A stretch of 64,000 nucleotides of DNA, from positions 4,120,001 to 4,184,000 of the forward strand of contig NZ_CP118605.1 of NCBI RefSeq assembly GCF_029869925.1. Reading direction: 5' to 3'. This DNA comes from Microbulbifer bruguierae (GTDB lineage Bacteria > Pseudomonadota > Gammaproteobacteria > Pseudomonadales > Cellvibrionaceae). The notes under the pieces were generated by a model. The model saw only the letters and a program-made list of their open reading frames with translations, had not been told where the DNA came from and did no database searches. Of this stretch, positions 54,456 through 64,000 are shown piece after piece (the stretch's first letter is position 1; the number at the start of each line of letters is the position of its first letter). A program made the position numbers and the translations under genes.

Positions 54456-55922
54456 TTATTGTGCTGCCGGGGTTGTTACTGGGGCCGTTTGCTGGTGCCA
54501 GTCGGTAGCCAGCTGGTACTGGTGGGCGACGTTCAGCATGCGCGCTTCATCCAGGTAGTTACCAATAATCTGCAGGCCCACCGGCAGCCCGTGCGCGAAA
54601 CCGCAGGGCAGGGACATGCCGGGCAGGCCGGCCAGGTTGGTGGCGATGGTATAGATATCTTCCAGATACATAGCCACCGGATCGGCATTTTTCTCGCCAA
54701 GTTTGAACGCCGGATTCGGTGCGGTGGGCCCCATGATCACATCGACTTTCTGGAAGGCGTCGACAAAATCCTGCTTGATCAGGCGGCGTACCTGTTGCGC
54801 CTTGTTGTAATAGGCATCGTAGTAACCGGCAGACAGGGCGTAGCTGCCCACCAGAATACGGCGTTTCACTTCCTCGCCGAAGCCTTCACCGCGGGAGCGC
54901 ATATAGAGGTCGCGTAGATCCGCCGGGTTTTCGCAGCGGTAGCCATAGCGCACACCGTCAAAGCGGGACAGGTTGGCGGAGGCCTCCGCGGGGGCGATTA
55001 CGTAGTAGGCGGGTACTGCCAGTTTGCTGTGGGGCAGGCTGATTTCAACCAGTTCGGCTCCGAGTTTTTGGTAGGCTTTCAGGGCCTCCTGTACCCGCGC
55101 GCCCACCTCTGGATCGAGACCTTTACCGAAGTACTCGGCGGGAACACCAATCTTGAGGCCGGCGATGGAGTCGTTCAGGTGCGCGCTGTAATCCTGGGTT
55201 GGACGGTCCAGGCAGGTGGAGTCCTTCTTGTCTGGGCCCGCCATCACCGACAGCATCAGCGCCGCGTCTTCCGCGCTGCGAGCGATGGGGCCGCCCTGGT
55301 CGAGACTGGACGCGAACGCGATCATGCCCCAGCGTGACACGCGGCCGTAGGTGGGTTTGAGGCCGGTGGTGCCAGTCATGGCGGCGGGCTGGCGGATGGA
55401 GCCGCCGGTGTCGGAGGCGGTGGTACCGGGCACCAGCTGTGCGGCCACGGCGGCCGCTGAGCCGCCGGAAGAGCCACCGGGAATCCGCTCAGGATCCCAG
55501 GGGTTTTTCACTGCGCCGTAAAAACTGGATTCATTGGAAGAGCCCATGGCGAACTCGTCCATATTGGTTTTGCCAAGGCTCACAGCGCCCGCGTGCAGGA
55601 AGTTGTCCACCACGGTGGCGTCGTAGGGCGGCACGAAATTGTCGAGCATTTTCGAGCCGCAGCTGGTGCGCACACCGGTGGTACAGAAAATGTCCTTGTG
55701 CGCGATGGGTACGCCGCACAGGGCCGGGGCGTCGCCCTGGGCCAGTCGGGCATCGGCGGCGGCCGCCTGTTGCAGGGCCTGCTCACCGGTAACGGTAATA
55801 AAACTGTTGTAGTGGCTATCCAGCTGTTGGATCCGCTCCAGCAGGTGGCTGGTGATCTCGACGCTGGAGAACTGCCTGTCGCGCAGGCCGCGAATGATCT
55901 CGGCGATGGTCAACTGATGCAT
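54456..55922 (-). CDS. gatA: Aspartyl/glutamyl-tRNA amidotransferase subunit A
   Basis: This amidase subunit frees ammonia from glutamine for GatB. The 488-residue protein has the Ser-cisSer-Lys triad environment: the lysine in [20 protein letters not shown] and [22 protein letters not shown] precedes the signature. It lies 66 bases after gatC and 11 before gatB, so gatCAB is an operon on the minus strand. The last ten residues are Ala/Thr/Pro-rich. Confidence 0.96.
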   Translation of the reverse strand: MHQLTIAEIIRGLRDRQFSSVEITSHLLERIQQLDSHYNSFITVTGEQALQQAAAADARLAQGDAPALCGVPIAHKDIFCTTGVRTSCGSKMLDNFVPPYDATVVDNFLHAGAVSLGKTNMDEFAMGSSNESSFYGAVKNPWDPERIPGGSSGGSAAAVAAQLVPGTTASDTGGSIRQPAAMTGTTGLKPTYGRVSRWGMIAFASSLDQGGPIARSAEDAALMLSVMAGPDKKDSTCLDRPTQDYSAHLNDSIAGLKIGVPAEYFGKGLDPEVGARVQEALKAYQKLGAELVEISLPHSKLAVPAYYVIAPAEASANLSRFDGVRYGYRCENPADLRDLYMRSRGEGFGEEVKRRILVGSYALSAGYYDAYYNKAQQVRRLIKQDFVDAFQKVDVIMGPTAPNPAFKLGEKNADPVAMYLEDIYTIATNLAGLPGMSLPCGFAHGLPVGLQIIGNYLDEARMLNVAHQYQLATDWHQQTAPVTTPAAQ

Positions 55923-55988
55923 GGGAAATCCGGTTTCTTCTCTATTTTTAAAGTCGCATTCGACGATTGCGGTTCAGTCGATGACCCG

Positions 55989-56276
55989 TTAATCGATGAC
56001 TTTTGGTACCAGGTAAAGTCCAGCCTCGGACTGGGGAGCCAGGGCGAGAAACGCTTCGCGTTGATTGGGCTCGGTCACTTCGTCTTTGCGCAGCACCTGA
56101 ACTTCGTCCAGGGGGTGTGCCATGGGCTCGACCCCTTCGGTATTGACCGCCTGCAGCTGGTCTACCAGCTGCAGCACGTCGCCCAGGCTGCGGCTGACTT
56201 CGTCGATGGTTTCTTCTGAAATGGCAATGCGGGCCAGTTCGGCCAGCTTTTCTACGGTTTGCGCGTCCACGGCCAT
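55989..56276 (-). CDS. gatC: Aspartyl/glutamyl-tRNA amidotransferase subunit C
   Basis: This small 95-residue subunit wraps GatA and GatB together. The sequence has the family's LAELARIAISEETIDEV start and the closing region GLYLVPKVID. It heads the gatCAB operon, divergent from mreB, which is a very common layout in gammaproteobacteria. Confidence 0.93.
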   Translation of the reverse strand: MAVDAQTVEKLAELARIAISEETIDEVSRSLGDVLQLVDQLQAVNTEGVEPMAHPLDEVQVLRKDEVTEPNQREAFLALAPQSEAGLYLVPKVID

Positions 56277-57812
<1,536 letters not shown>

Positions 57813-57917
57813 TACCATCCGGTGGCGCCAGGGTCGGTGCCGCCATCTCCGTTGCGCAAGGACTGCGTGTACCACCAATAAAAACATCGTCTTTGACCTG
57901 TTAATGGGGGCCTGCCC

Positions 57918-58757
57918 ATTAAACCGCTATTTACCCGAGGTCCATCGCCGGAATCCCGCATTGTTGTGCTGGGGCTGGTGGCTGCGATCTTGATTGTCGT
58001 GAATCTCTATACCGACTGGTTGGACCCGGTGCGTGAGCGCCTGTCCAGTCTCGCCGCGCCTTTCTACTGGATTACCGGTACGCCATCCCGTGTGGGGGAT
58101 TGGGCGGGAGATCAGCTGCGCACCCGGGAGGAACTGGTAGAAGAGAACAGCCGCCTGAAGCATCAGGTGATGTTGCTGGAACAGCAGACCCAGTTGCTGG
58201 CAGCGGTGCGAGCGGAAAACACCCAGCTCAAGGAACTGATGAACTCCGCCGAAAACGTGGACCAGCGGGTGCTGGTTGCCCAGGTGATCGGCGTGTCTCC
58301 AGATCCCCTGGAGCAAGTGCTGATTATCGATAAAGGGCGCCGCGATGGCATCCGCCAGGGCGCCGCGATCATGGATGCCAGCGGTTTGTTGGGGCAGGTG
58401 ATTGAAGCCGGGGATATTTCCAGCCGGGTACTGCTGATTACCGATGCCAACCACGCGCTGCCGGTGCAGGTATTGCGCAACAGCCTGCGAGCGGTGGCGG
58501 AGGGCACTGGTGACTTGTATCGCCTCAAGCTTCGCCATCTCGCGAATACCAGTGATATTCGCGAGGGCGACCTGTTGCTCAGTTCAGGACTGGGTGGCCG
58601 CTTTCCCGCGGGTTATCCGGTGGGGGAGGTGATCGCCGTCAAACGGGATCCTGGACGCGCTTTCGCCGATGTGGATGTTCAGCCTCGGGGGCTGATGAAC
58701 CGCAGTCGGTTTGTGCTGGCGGCGATTGGCGATCAGGAAGCCCCAGCGCAGGATTGA
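57918..58757 (+). CDS. mreC: Rod-shape-determining protein MreC (start codon unusual)
   Basis: This bitopic periplasmic protein links MreB to the wall-synthesis machine. It has one membrane helix (VVLGLVAAILIVV), a coiled coil (EELVEENSRLKHQVM) and the beta-rich MreC domain. The family's cytoplasmic start (IKPLFTRGPSPESR) is encoded in frame from 57918, where the codon is ATT; GGGGG lies seven bases before it. The first standard start in frame is a GTG at 57966, which would remove that segment. Either an ATT start or a one-base G deletion in the G run after the ATG at 57904 would explain it. Confidence 0.85.
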   Translation: MKPLFTRGPSPESRIVVLGLVAAILIVVNLYTDWLDPVRERLSSLAAPFYWITGTPSRVGDWAGDQLRTREELVEENSRLKHQVMLLEQQTQLLAAVRAENTQLKELMNSAENVDQRVLVAQVIGVSPDPLEQVLIIDKGRRDGIRQGAAIMDASGLLGQVIEAGDISSRVLLITDANHALPVQVLRNSLRAVAEGTGDLYRLKLRHLANTSDIREGDLLLSSGLGGRFPAGYPVGEVIAVKRDPGRAFADVDVQPRGLMNRSRFVLAAIGDQEAPAQD

Positions 58758-58761
58758 TACC

Positions 58762-59241
58762 ATGGATGCCCACAATCGCTGGTTTATTCTACTGACAGTC
58801 GTAGTGGCGCTGCTGCTGTCGGTGATGCCCCTGCCTACCAACTGGATGTGGTTCCGCCCTGCATTCTGCGCCCTGGTGGTCATCTTCTGGACCACCCGTA
58901 TGCCCCAGGAGCTGGGTGTGGGGTTCGCCTGGATGGTGGGATTCGCGGCAGACCTGGTGACTGGAGCTGCCCTCGGTGCCCATGCACTGGCGCTGGCGGT
59001 GCTGGCCTATTTCAGCCTGCTGACTTACCAGCGCACCCGGGCTTTCAATCCTGCCCAGCAACTGATGTGGGTGTTTGTACTGGTGGGAATCAATCAGCTG
59101 TTGGGGAATTGGGTGCACGGTCTCGCCGGCAAACCGGTGTCTGGGCTCACTTTCCTGTGGCCCGCGCTGACGACGGCTCTGTTGTGGCCACTGGTCACCC
59201 CCTGGATGAATCACACCGCTTCCCGCTTGCGGGTGCGTTAG
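58762..59241 (+). CDS. mreD: Rod-shape-determining membrane protein MreD
   Basis: This 159-residue inner-membrane protein completes MreBCD. It has five hydrophobic segments and family-like stretches RPAFCALVVIFW and LTYQRTRAFNPAQQ. The ATG at 58762 (MDAHNRWFILL) starts four bases after the mreC stop; an upstream in-frame ATG within mreC is not used. maf follows after 121 bases. Confidence 0.92.
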   Translation: MDAHNRWFILLTVVVALLLSVMPLPTNWMWFRPAFCALVVIFWTTRMPQELGVGFAWMVGFAADLVTGAALGAHALALAVLAYFSLLTYQRTRAFNPAQQLMWVFVLVGINQLLGNWVHGLAGKPVSGLTFLWPALTTALLWPLVTPWMNHTASRLRVR

Positions 59242-59362
59242 CGCCTGGCAGAGTGAATGCAAAAGAGTGTTAAGCGCACAAGGGGTGCGGTTATTTTTCG
59301 ATCTATGCGGCTATAATCAGCCCTTCAGTCGACCACCTACAACTGATACATAATCATAAGCA

Positions 59363-60028
59363 GTGCCTGTGCCACACTCCGAAGCTCAAGTGAGCCCGCA
59401 ACAACGCCTTATTCTGGCCTCCGCCTCACCGCGGCGGGCAGAGCTGCTTCGGCAGATTGGCGTGTCCTTTTCTACTGCCGCCACCGATGTTGAAGAAATT
59501 CGCCGGGTTGATGAACCTCCCGGGGATTACGTCTTGCGCCTGGCGCAGGAGAAATCTCGCGCCGGCCTGGCACTCGCTGTCGCCGGGGGCGCCACTGGCG
59601 ATAATATCTGGTCGCTTGGGGCCGATACCCTGGGCGTTGTGGATGGCGAAATCCTCGAAAAGCCCCGCGACTTCACCGATTTTGTACGCATGATGCGTCT
59701 GATGTCCGGTCGCGAACACTCGGTATTGAGTGCTCTCTGTCTAACCGGTAAGGGAGCGGCGTTCTCGGATGTGGTGGAAACCCGGGTCCGCTTCCGCGAG
59801 TTGGACCGGCGCCTGATCGAAGGATACTGGGAGACCGGGGAGCCCGCGGACAAGGCCGGCGGATATGGTATTCAGGGGATGGGGGCAATGCTGGTAGAGT
59901 CCATACATGGCAGCTACAGCAACGTAGTGGGCCTGCCGCTGGAAACCCTCGCGGGTTTTTTCGAGCGGGCGGGCATTGAATATTGGCAGTCCGGCAACCC
60001 CAAGGCCCAGGGAAGAATCAGGAGTTAG
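59363..60028 (+). CDS. maf: Maf-family nucleotide pyrophosphatase
   Basis: This house-cleaning enzyme hydrolyses non-canonical or pyrimidine nucleoside triphosphates. The 221-residue protein has [10 protein letters not shown] near residue 20, DVEE at about 42 and [16 protein letters not shown] with the metal aspartate. The end [16 protein letters not shown] is typical. The start is GTG at 59363 (a second GTG two codons later is possible). It is six bases before rng, in the usual mreD-maf-rng order. Confidence 0.93.
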   Translation: MPVPHSEAQVSPQQRLILASASPRRAELLRQIGVSFSTAATDVEEIRRVDEPPGDYVLRLAQEKSRAGLALAVAGGATGDNIWSLGADTLGVVDGEILEKPRDFTDFVRMMRLMSGREHSVLSALCLTGKGAAFSDVVETRVRFRELDRRLIEGYWETGEPADKAGGYGIQGMGAMLVESIHGSYSNVVGLPLETLAGFFERAGIEYWQSGNPKAQGRIRS

Positions 60029-60034
60029 CAGTCC

Positions 60035-61522
60035 GTGAGCGAAGAATTACTCATCAATGTGGCGCCCATGGAGACCCGCGTCGCGCTGGTGGAAAACGGT
60101 GTACTGCAGGAAGTCTACCTGGAGCGCAGTGCGCGTCGGGGTATTGTTGGCAATATCTACAAGGGTAAGGTGGTGCGGGTACTGCCCGGGATGCAAGCGG
60201 CATTCGTGGATATCGGCCTCGAGCGAGCCGGGTTTATTCACGCCTCGGATATCGCGCCACTGGACGAAGACGGCATGGAATCCCGCGAGGGGGAAGTGGC
60301 GGATATTCGCGCCCTGGTACGCGAGGGCCAGTCACTGGTGGTACAGGTCGTGAAAGACCCCATTTCCAGTAAAGGGGCGCGCCTGACCACACACCTGTCG
60401 GTTTCCGCGCGCTATCTGGTGTATATGCCCCAGACCCGGCATATTGGCATCTCCAACCGCATCGAGGACGAAGGTGAGCGCGAGCGACTGCGGTCACTGG
60501 TGGACCTGGCGTCGGCGAAGCTGGCGGAAGAGGGGCACAGTGGCGATGGCGGCTTCATTCTGCGCACCGTGGCAGAGGGCGTGAGCGAAGAGGAACTGCT
60601 GCGGGATATCCCGTTCCTGTACAAATTGTGGAGCGAGCTGGAGCAGCGCATCAAGTCGGAGAAAGAGCCGGCCATCATCTACGAAGACCTGCCGCTGTTC
60701 ATGCGCGCCCTGCGGGATCTGGCGCGCCCGCACACGGAAAAGATCCGTATCGATTCCCGCGAGGCCCATGCCCGCGCGGCCAATTTTGCGGGCAAGTATG
60801 CCCCGGAGATCGCCCCGCGTATCGAACACTACCCGGGTGAGCGCCCGCTGTTCGACCTGTACGGGGTCGAGGAAGAGATTCGCAAGGCCCTGCAGAACAA
60901 GGTGACCCTGAAGTCCGGCGGCTACCTGATTGTCGAGCAGACCGAAGCCATGAGTACCATCGACGTCAATACCGGTGCGTTTGTGGGCCATCGCAATCTG
61001 GAAGAGACCATCTTCAAAACCAATCTGGAAGCCGCCACTGCTATTGCCCGCCAGCTGCGCCTGCGCAATCTCGGCGGCATCATCATCATCGACTTTATCG
61101 ATATGCTGGATCCTGAGCACCAGCGCCAGGTGCTGCGCACCCTGGAAAAATCCCTGGAGCGCGATCACGCCAAAAACAGTATTACCGGTGTTTCTGAGCT
61201 GGGGCTGGTGGAAATGACCCGCAAGCGGACGCGCGAGTCTCTCGGTCAGATGCTGTGTGAACCCTGCCCGGTGTGTGCCGGACGCGGCACCCTGAAAACT
61301 CCGGAAACCGTGTGCTACGAAATTTTCCGTGAGATCATCCGCGAGGCGCGCTCCTACGACAGCGACAAAATCATGGTACTGGCCAGCCAGGTGGTAATAG
61401 ACCTGCTGCTGGACGAAGAGTCTGCCAATGTGGCGGACCTGGAAGAATTTATCGGTCGCCCCATCCAGTTTCAGGTGGAGCCCATCTACAACCAGGAGCA
61501 GTACGACATTGTACTGGTGTGA
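60035..61522 (+). CDS. rng: Ribonuclease G
   Basis: This endoribonuclease matures the 16S rRNA 5' end and cuts other RNAs. The 495-residue RNase E/G protein has an S1 domain (about 38-120) and the DNase-I-like catalytic core with aspartates in TIDVNTGAFVG and IIDFIDM. The zinc-link cysteines are in PCPVCAGRG. It lacks the long C-terminal scaffold of RNase E, so it is RNase G. The start is GTG at 60035. It is between maf and yhdP, the standard order. Confidence 0.96.
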   Translation: MSEELLINVAPMETRVALVENGVLQEVYLERSARRGIVGNIYKGKVVRVLPGMQAAFVDIGLERAGFIHASDIAPLDEDGMESREGEVADIRALVREGQSLVVQVVKDPISSKGARLTTHLSVSARYLVYMPQTRHIGISNRIEDEGERERLRSLVDLASAKLAEEGHSGDGGFILRTVAEGVSEEELLRDIPFLYKLWSELEQRIKSEKEPAIIYEDLPLFMRALRDLARPHTEKIRIDSREAHARAANFAGKYAPEIAPRIEHYPGERPLFDLYGVEEEIRKALQNKVTLKSGGYLIVEQTEAMSTIDVNTGAFVGHRNLEETIFKTNLEAATAIARQLRLRNLGGIIIIDFIDMLDPEHQRQVLRTLEKSLERDHAKNSITGVSELGLVEMTRKRTRESLGQMLCEPCPVCAGRGTLKTPETVCYEIFREIIREARSYDSDKIMVLASQVVIDLLLDEESANVADLEEFIGRPIQFQVEPIYNQEQYDIVLV

Positions 61523-61585
61523 CCCCATCAACAGACTCCGCTGCCGTCCGAGTCTGCGCGATACCGTCAACGGGAGGCCATCCTG

Positions 61586-64000
61586 ATGTCGTGGTTGCGC
61601 TGGTGTGCGCGCAAGTTCTGGTTGCTGGTGGTCGTGGTGGTGATTTCACTGGCGATCCTGGTGCAGACCGGGCGCATCCTGTCACCCCAGGTGGGCAAGT
61701 ACAGTCCGCAGATCAGCGACCTGCTTTCGGAGCGCCTGGGCGCGCCGGTCACCCTTGAGAATATCTCTCTGCGCTGGCAGGCGCTCGAGGTAGCGTTGCA
61801 GATTGACGGCCTCAATATTGGCGCCGGCGGGCAGCTCAGGCTGCAGCGGGGCCTGTTCCACATCGACCTGCTCAACAGTCTCTGGAATCGAGAACTGATC
61901 TGGAAAAACCTGGAAGTCGATGGTTTTTCCGCACAGCTGGAACAGCGTGCGGCGGGGGGATGGCAGGTGCGGGGATTCCCCCTCGCTGCTACCGGCACTG
62001 ACAAAACGGCGACCAGCGGAGTGCGTCTCGTAGACCCGGCGCGGATTTTCCAGCTGGGGCCCAAAGTCATCGTGCGCGATGCGCGTATCGGCCTGACTCT
62101 GACCGACGGCCAATCCGGCACCCTGGAGCTACCGGAAATCCTGCTGGAAAATGGCGGTGATTTCCACCGTCTGGTGGCGCGGGCATTTGTCACCGGTGCC
62201 ATGGAAAGTTTGCACAGTGGAGAAGAAAGCCTGCGCCTGGTGTTGGAGGGGCATGGCGACCCTCGCAACAAGGATGAATTCTCCCTGCGTGGCTACGTAC
62301 AGCTGAACGAACTGCTGATCGACAAGGATCTCGTGTCTCTGTTGTACCAGTTGTCACCGCTGCCGGAAAAACTCTACTGGCCAGGGAGAAAGCTGGCGGG
62401 TGGGCGTCTCTGGCTCACCTCGGATGCCCGCACCGGCTACAGCCTCCAGGGCCAGTTGAATCTGTCGCAGAGGGCGGCGACTGAGTCACAGGATTCGCAA
62501 CAGGGTGAGCCACACCAGACCCATGGTGCCCTGGAAACCCTCGATGCCCTGTCGAGCAATATTTCCGGGCACTGGCGTCCCGGTGAATCCTGGGAGCTGG
62601 TGCTGCAGGAATTGGGGCTTAACTGGCAGCAGCTGGAAGTGCCGGATATCAATGTGCAGGCCAGCGGCGACCAGGCTGGCAACCTGCACCTGGCAGTGGA
62701 CCAGATTGAACTGCAGGCCTGGCACCGGGTACTGCGGGTATTGGAGTTGATTCCGGAAAAAGCCGACGAGTGGCTGCGGGCGCTTGAGCCCACAGGAGAG
62801 GTGAAGCGGGTGCGCCTGTCCCGTGTCGACGGTGAGGTCTCGTTGGCGGCGAACCTGCACAATGTCTCCGCCGGTGCCCATCGCGGTGCCCCTGCAGTGA
62901 CTGGCGTGAATGGATACCTCAACCTTAACGGGCAGGGTGGGCGCGTCGAGCTGGACAGTGACGCGGACTTCAGCGCCCATTTTCCCATGCTCTACGATGC
63001 CCCCTTCGCGTTCGGCGCGGCGCGCGGCACGGTGGCCTGGGATATAGATAAGGCGGCAAATACGGTTTCCGTGTATTCCGGCCCGCTGTTGCTAGACGCC
63101 GTTGCCGAGCCGGCAGCGGATACGGTGCCGGCGGCGGGTAATTTCCGCGGCCAGTTCCTGCTACAGATTCCCTTTCAGCCCCATACCCGCGCGACGGATT
63201 TCACCCTCGCCCTCGGCCTCCGCGATGTCGCGGTGAGCGAACAGGGTAATCTGGTGCCGACGGTGGTTGGCGACGATCTGCGCAATTGGCTGAGTGAAGG
63301 GGTTGGTGCCGACAACCCTGGCCGCATTTCCAAAGCGGGGTTTCTATACCGGGGCTACAGCTACAGCGAGGGCGAAAGCGCGGAGCTGTTGGCTCTGGGA
63401 CAGCACGAAAATCGCCAGACGGTGCAGTTGCAAGCGGATATTTCTGACAGTCGTCTCAAATATGCCCCGGACTGGCCGGCGGCAGAAAATGTTCGCGGGT
63501 ATCTGGGAATCAGCGATCGCGAAGTCGTGGTGGTGGCACCGGAGGCGCGGTTGTGGGATGTCGATGGTGCCAATGTGATGGTGCGGGTGTCTCCGGAGAC
63601 CACCGGCTCACGGCTACAGGTACGCGCGGAGCTGGCGGGGCCTGCCGCGGATGGTCTCAAGCTGCTGCGGGATTCCCCATTGCGGGACAAGCTGGGGAAC
63701 GCGTTCGACAACTGGGCGTTGGAGGGCAATATGCAGGGTACCCTGCAGATCACCCAACCCCTTGGCGGCGCAGAATTCGAGCCCAGCCAGCAGGTGGACC
63801 TGTCCCTGGCGGACGCACACCTTTCCCTGCAGAGCCTGCAACTGGATATCGATGGGCTGAGTGGCGATGTGCGCTACCACAGCGAGAACGGCCTTGAAGG
63901 TTCCAGCTTTCGCGGCACCCTGTGGGGACGCCCCCTGCGTGCGAGCATTCAGCATGTGGGCACAGGAGAAGAGCGGGATACCCAGGTGGTTGTTCGCGGT
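61586..64000 (+). CDS. yhdP: YhdP-family AsmA-like protein, 3' end outside window
   Basis: This large bridge-like protein is thought to move phospholipid between the inner and outer membrane (YhdP/TamB/YdbH family). The frame is open from ATG 61586 to the last base (805 codons seen). It starts with a short basic end and one membrane helix (FWLLVVVVVISLAILV), then beta-rich repeats of the AsmA type. The start MSWLRWCARKF follows CGGGAGG. It is last in mreBCD-maf-rng-yhdP, as in E. coli and Pseudomonas. Confidence 0.9.
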   Translation, partial: MSWLRWCARKFWLLVVVVVISLAILVQTGRILSPQVGKYSPQISDLLSERLGAPVTLENISLRWQALEVALQIDGLNIGAGGQLRLQRGLFHIDLLNSLWNRELIWKNLEVDGFSAQLEQRAAGGWQVRGFPLAATGTDKTATSGVRLVDPARIFQLGPKVIVRDARIGLTLTDGQSGTLELPEILLENGGDFHRLVARAFVTGAMESLHSGEESLRLVLEGHGDPRNKDEFSLRGYVQLNELLIDKDLVSLLYQLSPLPEKLYWPGRKLAGGRLWLTSDARTGYSLQGQLNLSQRAATESQDSQQGEPHQTHGALETLDALSSNISGHWRPGESWELVLQELGLNWQQLEVPDINVQASGDQAGNLHLAVDQIELQAWHRVLRVLELIPEKADEWLRALEPTGEVKRVRLSRVDGEVSLAANLHNVSAGAHRGAPAVTGVNGYLNLNGQGGRVELDSDADFSAHFPMLYDAPFAFGAARGTVAWDIDKAANTVSVYSGPLLLDAVAEPAADTVPAAGNFRGQFLLQIPFQPHTRATDFTLALGLRDVAVSEQGNLVPTVVGDDLRNWLSEGVGADNPGRISKAGFLYRGYSYSEGESAELLALGQHENRQTVQLQADISDSRLKYAPDWPAAENVRGYLGISDREVVVVAPEARLWDVDGANVMVRVSPETTGSRLQVRAELAGPAADGLKLLRDSPLRDKLGNAFDNWALEGNMQGTLQITQPLGGAEFEPSQQVDLSLADAHLSLQSLQLDIDGLSGDVRYHSENGLEGSSFRGTLWGRPLRASIQHVGTGEERDTQVVVRG

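Overview
The window is a stretch of a gammaproteobacterial chromosome. It most resembles a marine polysaccharide degrader of the Cellvibrionales (Microbulbifer-like). That placement is an inference from gene content and order: a TonB-dependent receptor next to SapC and cupin-like genes; the NagK/NagB-II/NagA/NagP form of N-acetylglucosamine use; an Entner-Doudoroff block; and the usual hemA-prfA-prmC, gatCAB and mreBCD-maf-rng-yhdP blocks. There is no phage, plasmid, IS transposase, CRISPR array or recognisable defence system. Genes are dense and both strands are used in operon-sized blocks.

1-10.2 kb holds housekeeping and single genes: the end of a diguanylate cyclase, a small hypothetical protein, argS, sbcB, pyrB, a PLP aminotransferase, a DUF6279-type lipoprotein and a phosphate-binding-like protein fused to an OmpA domain.

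10.5-30 kb is the metabolic core of the window. nagK-nagB-II-nagA-nagP, with the convergent LacI-type regulator nagR, turn imported N-acetylglucosamine into fructose-6-phosphate. Next come edd-zwf-pgl-eda-gap-pyk, a nearly complete Entner-Doudoroff route to pyruvate, behind a promoter that overlaps a HexR-like palindrome and an unusually long (about 440 nt) leader. A TonB-dependent receptor follows, with two tandem palindromes of the same type as the one in front of nagK. This suggests one NagR regulon covering outer-membrane uptake, inner-membrane uptake and catabolism. A cupin-8 (JmjC-like) protein, a SapC protein and a TauE/SafE permease follow.

31-48 kb holds tRNA-Gln, tRNA-Met and a second identical tRNA-Gln; a DMT permease; ychF-pth-rplY-prs-(tRNA-Gln)-ispE-lolB-TPR lipoprotein on the minus strand; then hemA-prfA-prmC and a CDF metal exporter on the plus strand. 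An exported succinylglutamate-desuccinylase-like protein and a MATE pump are on the minus strand.

48-64 kb holds a DoxX protein, an rhlB-like helicase, PPK2, CysZ, a PA4642-type protein, gatB-gatA-gatC (minus), and divergently mreB-mreC-mreD-maf-rng-yhdP (plus, running off the window).

The most notable non-coding items are two REP-like long inverted repeats, two related MITE-like palindromic elements between the PA4642-like gene and gatB, a partial tRNA-Gln copy that appears to carry an insertion in its T-loop, an 11-bp tandem repeat containing the stop codon of the DoxX gene, and an mreC gene without a standard start codon. I did not find a convincing undescribed multigene system. The best candidates for new biology are the TonB receptor/cupin/SapC group and the long edd leader.
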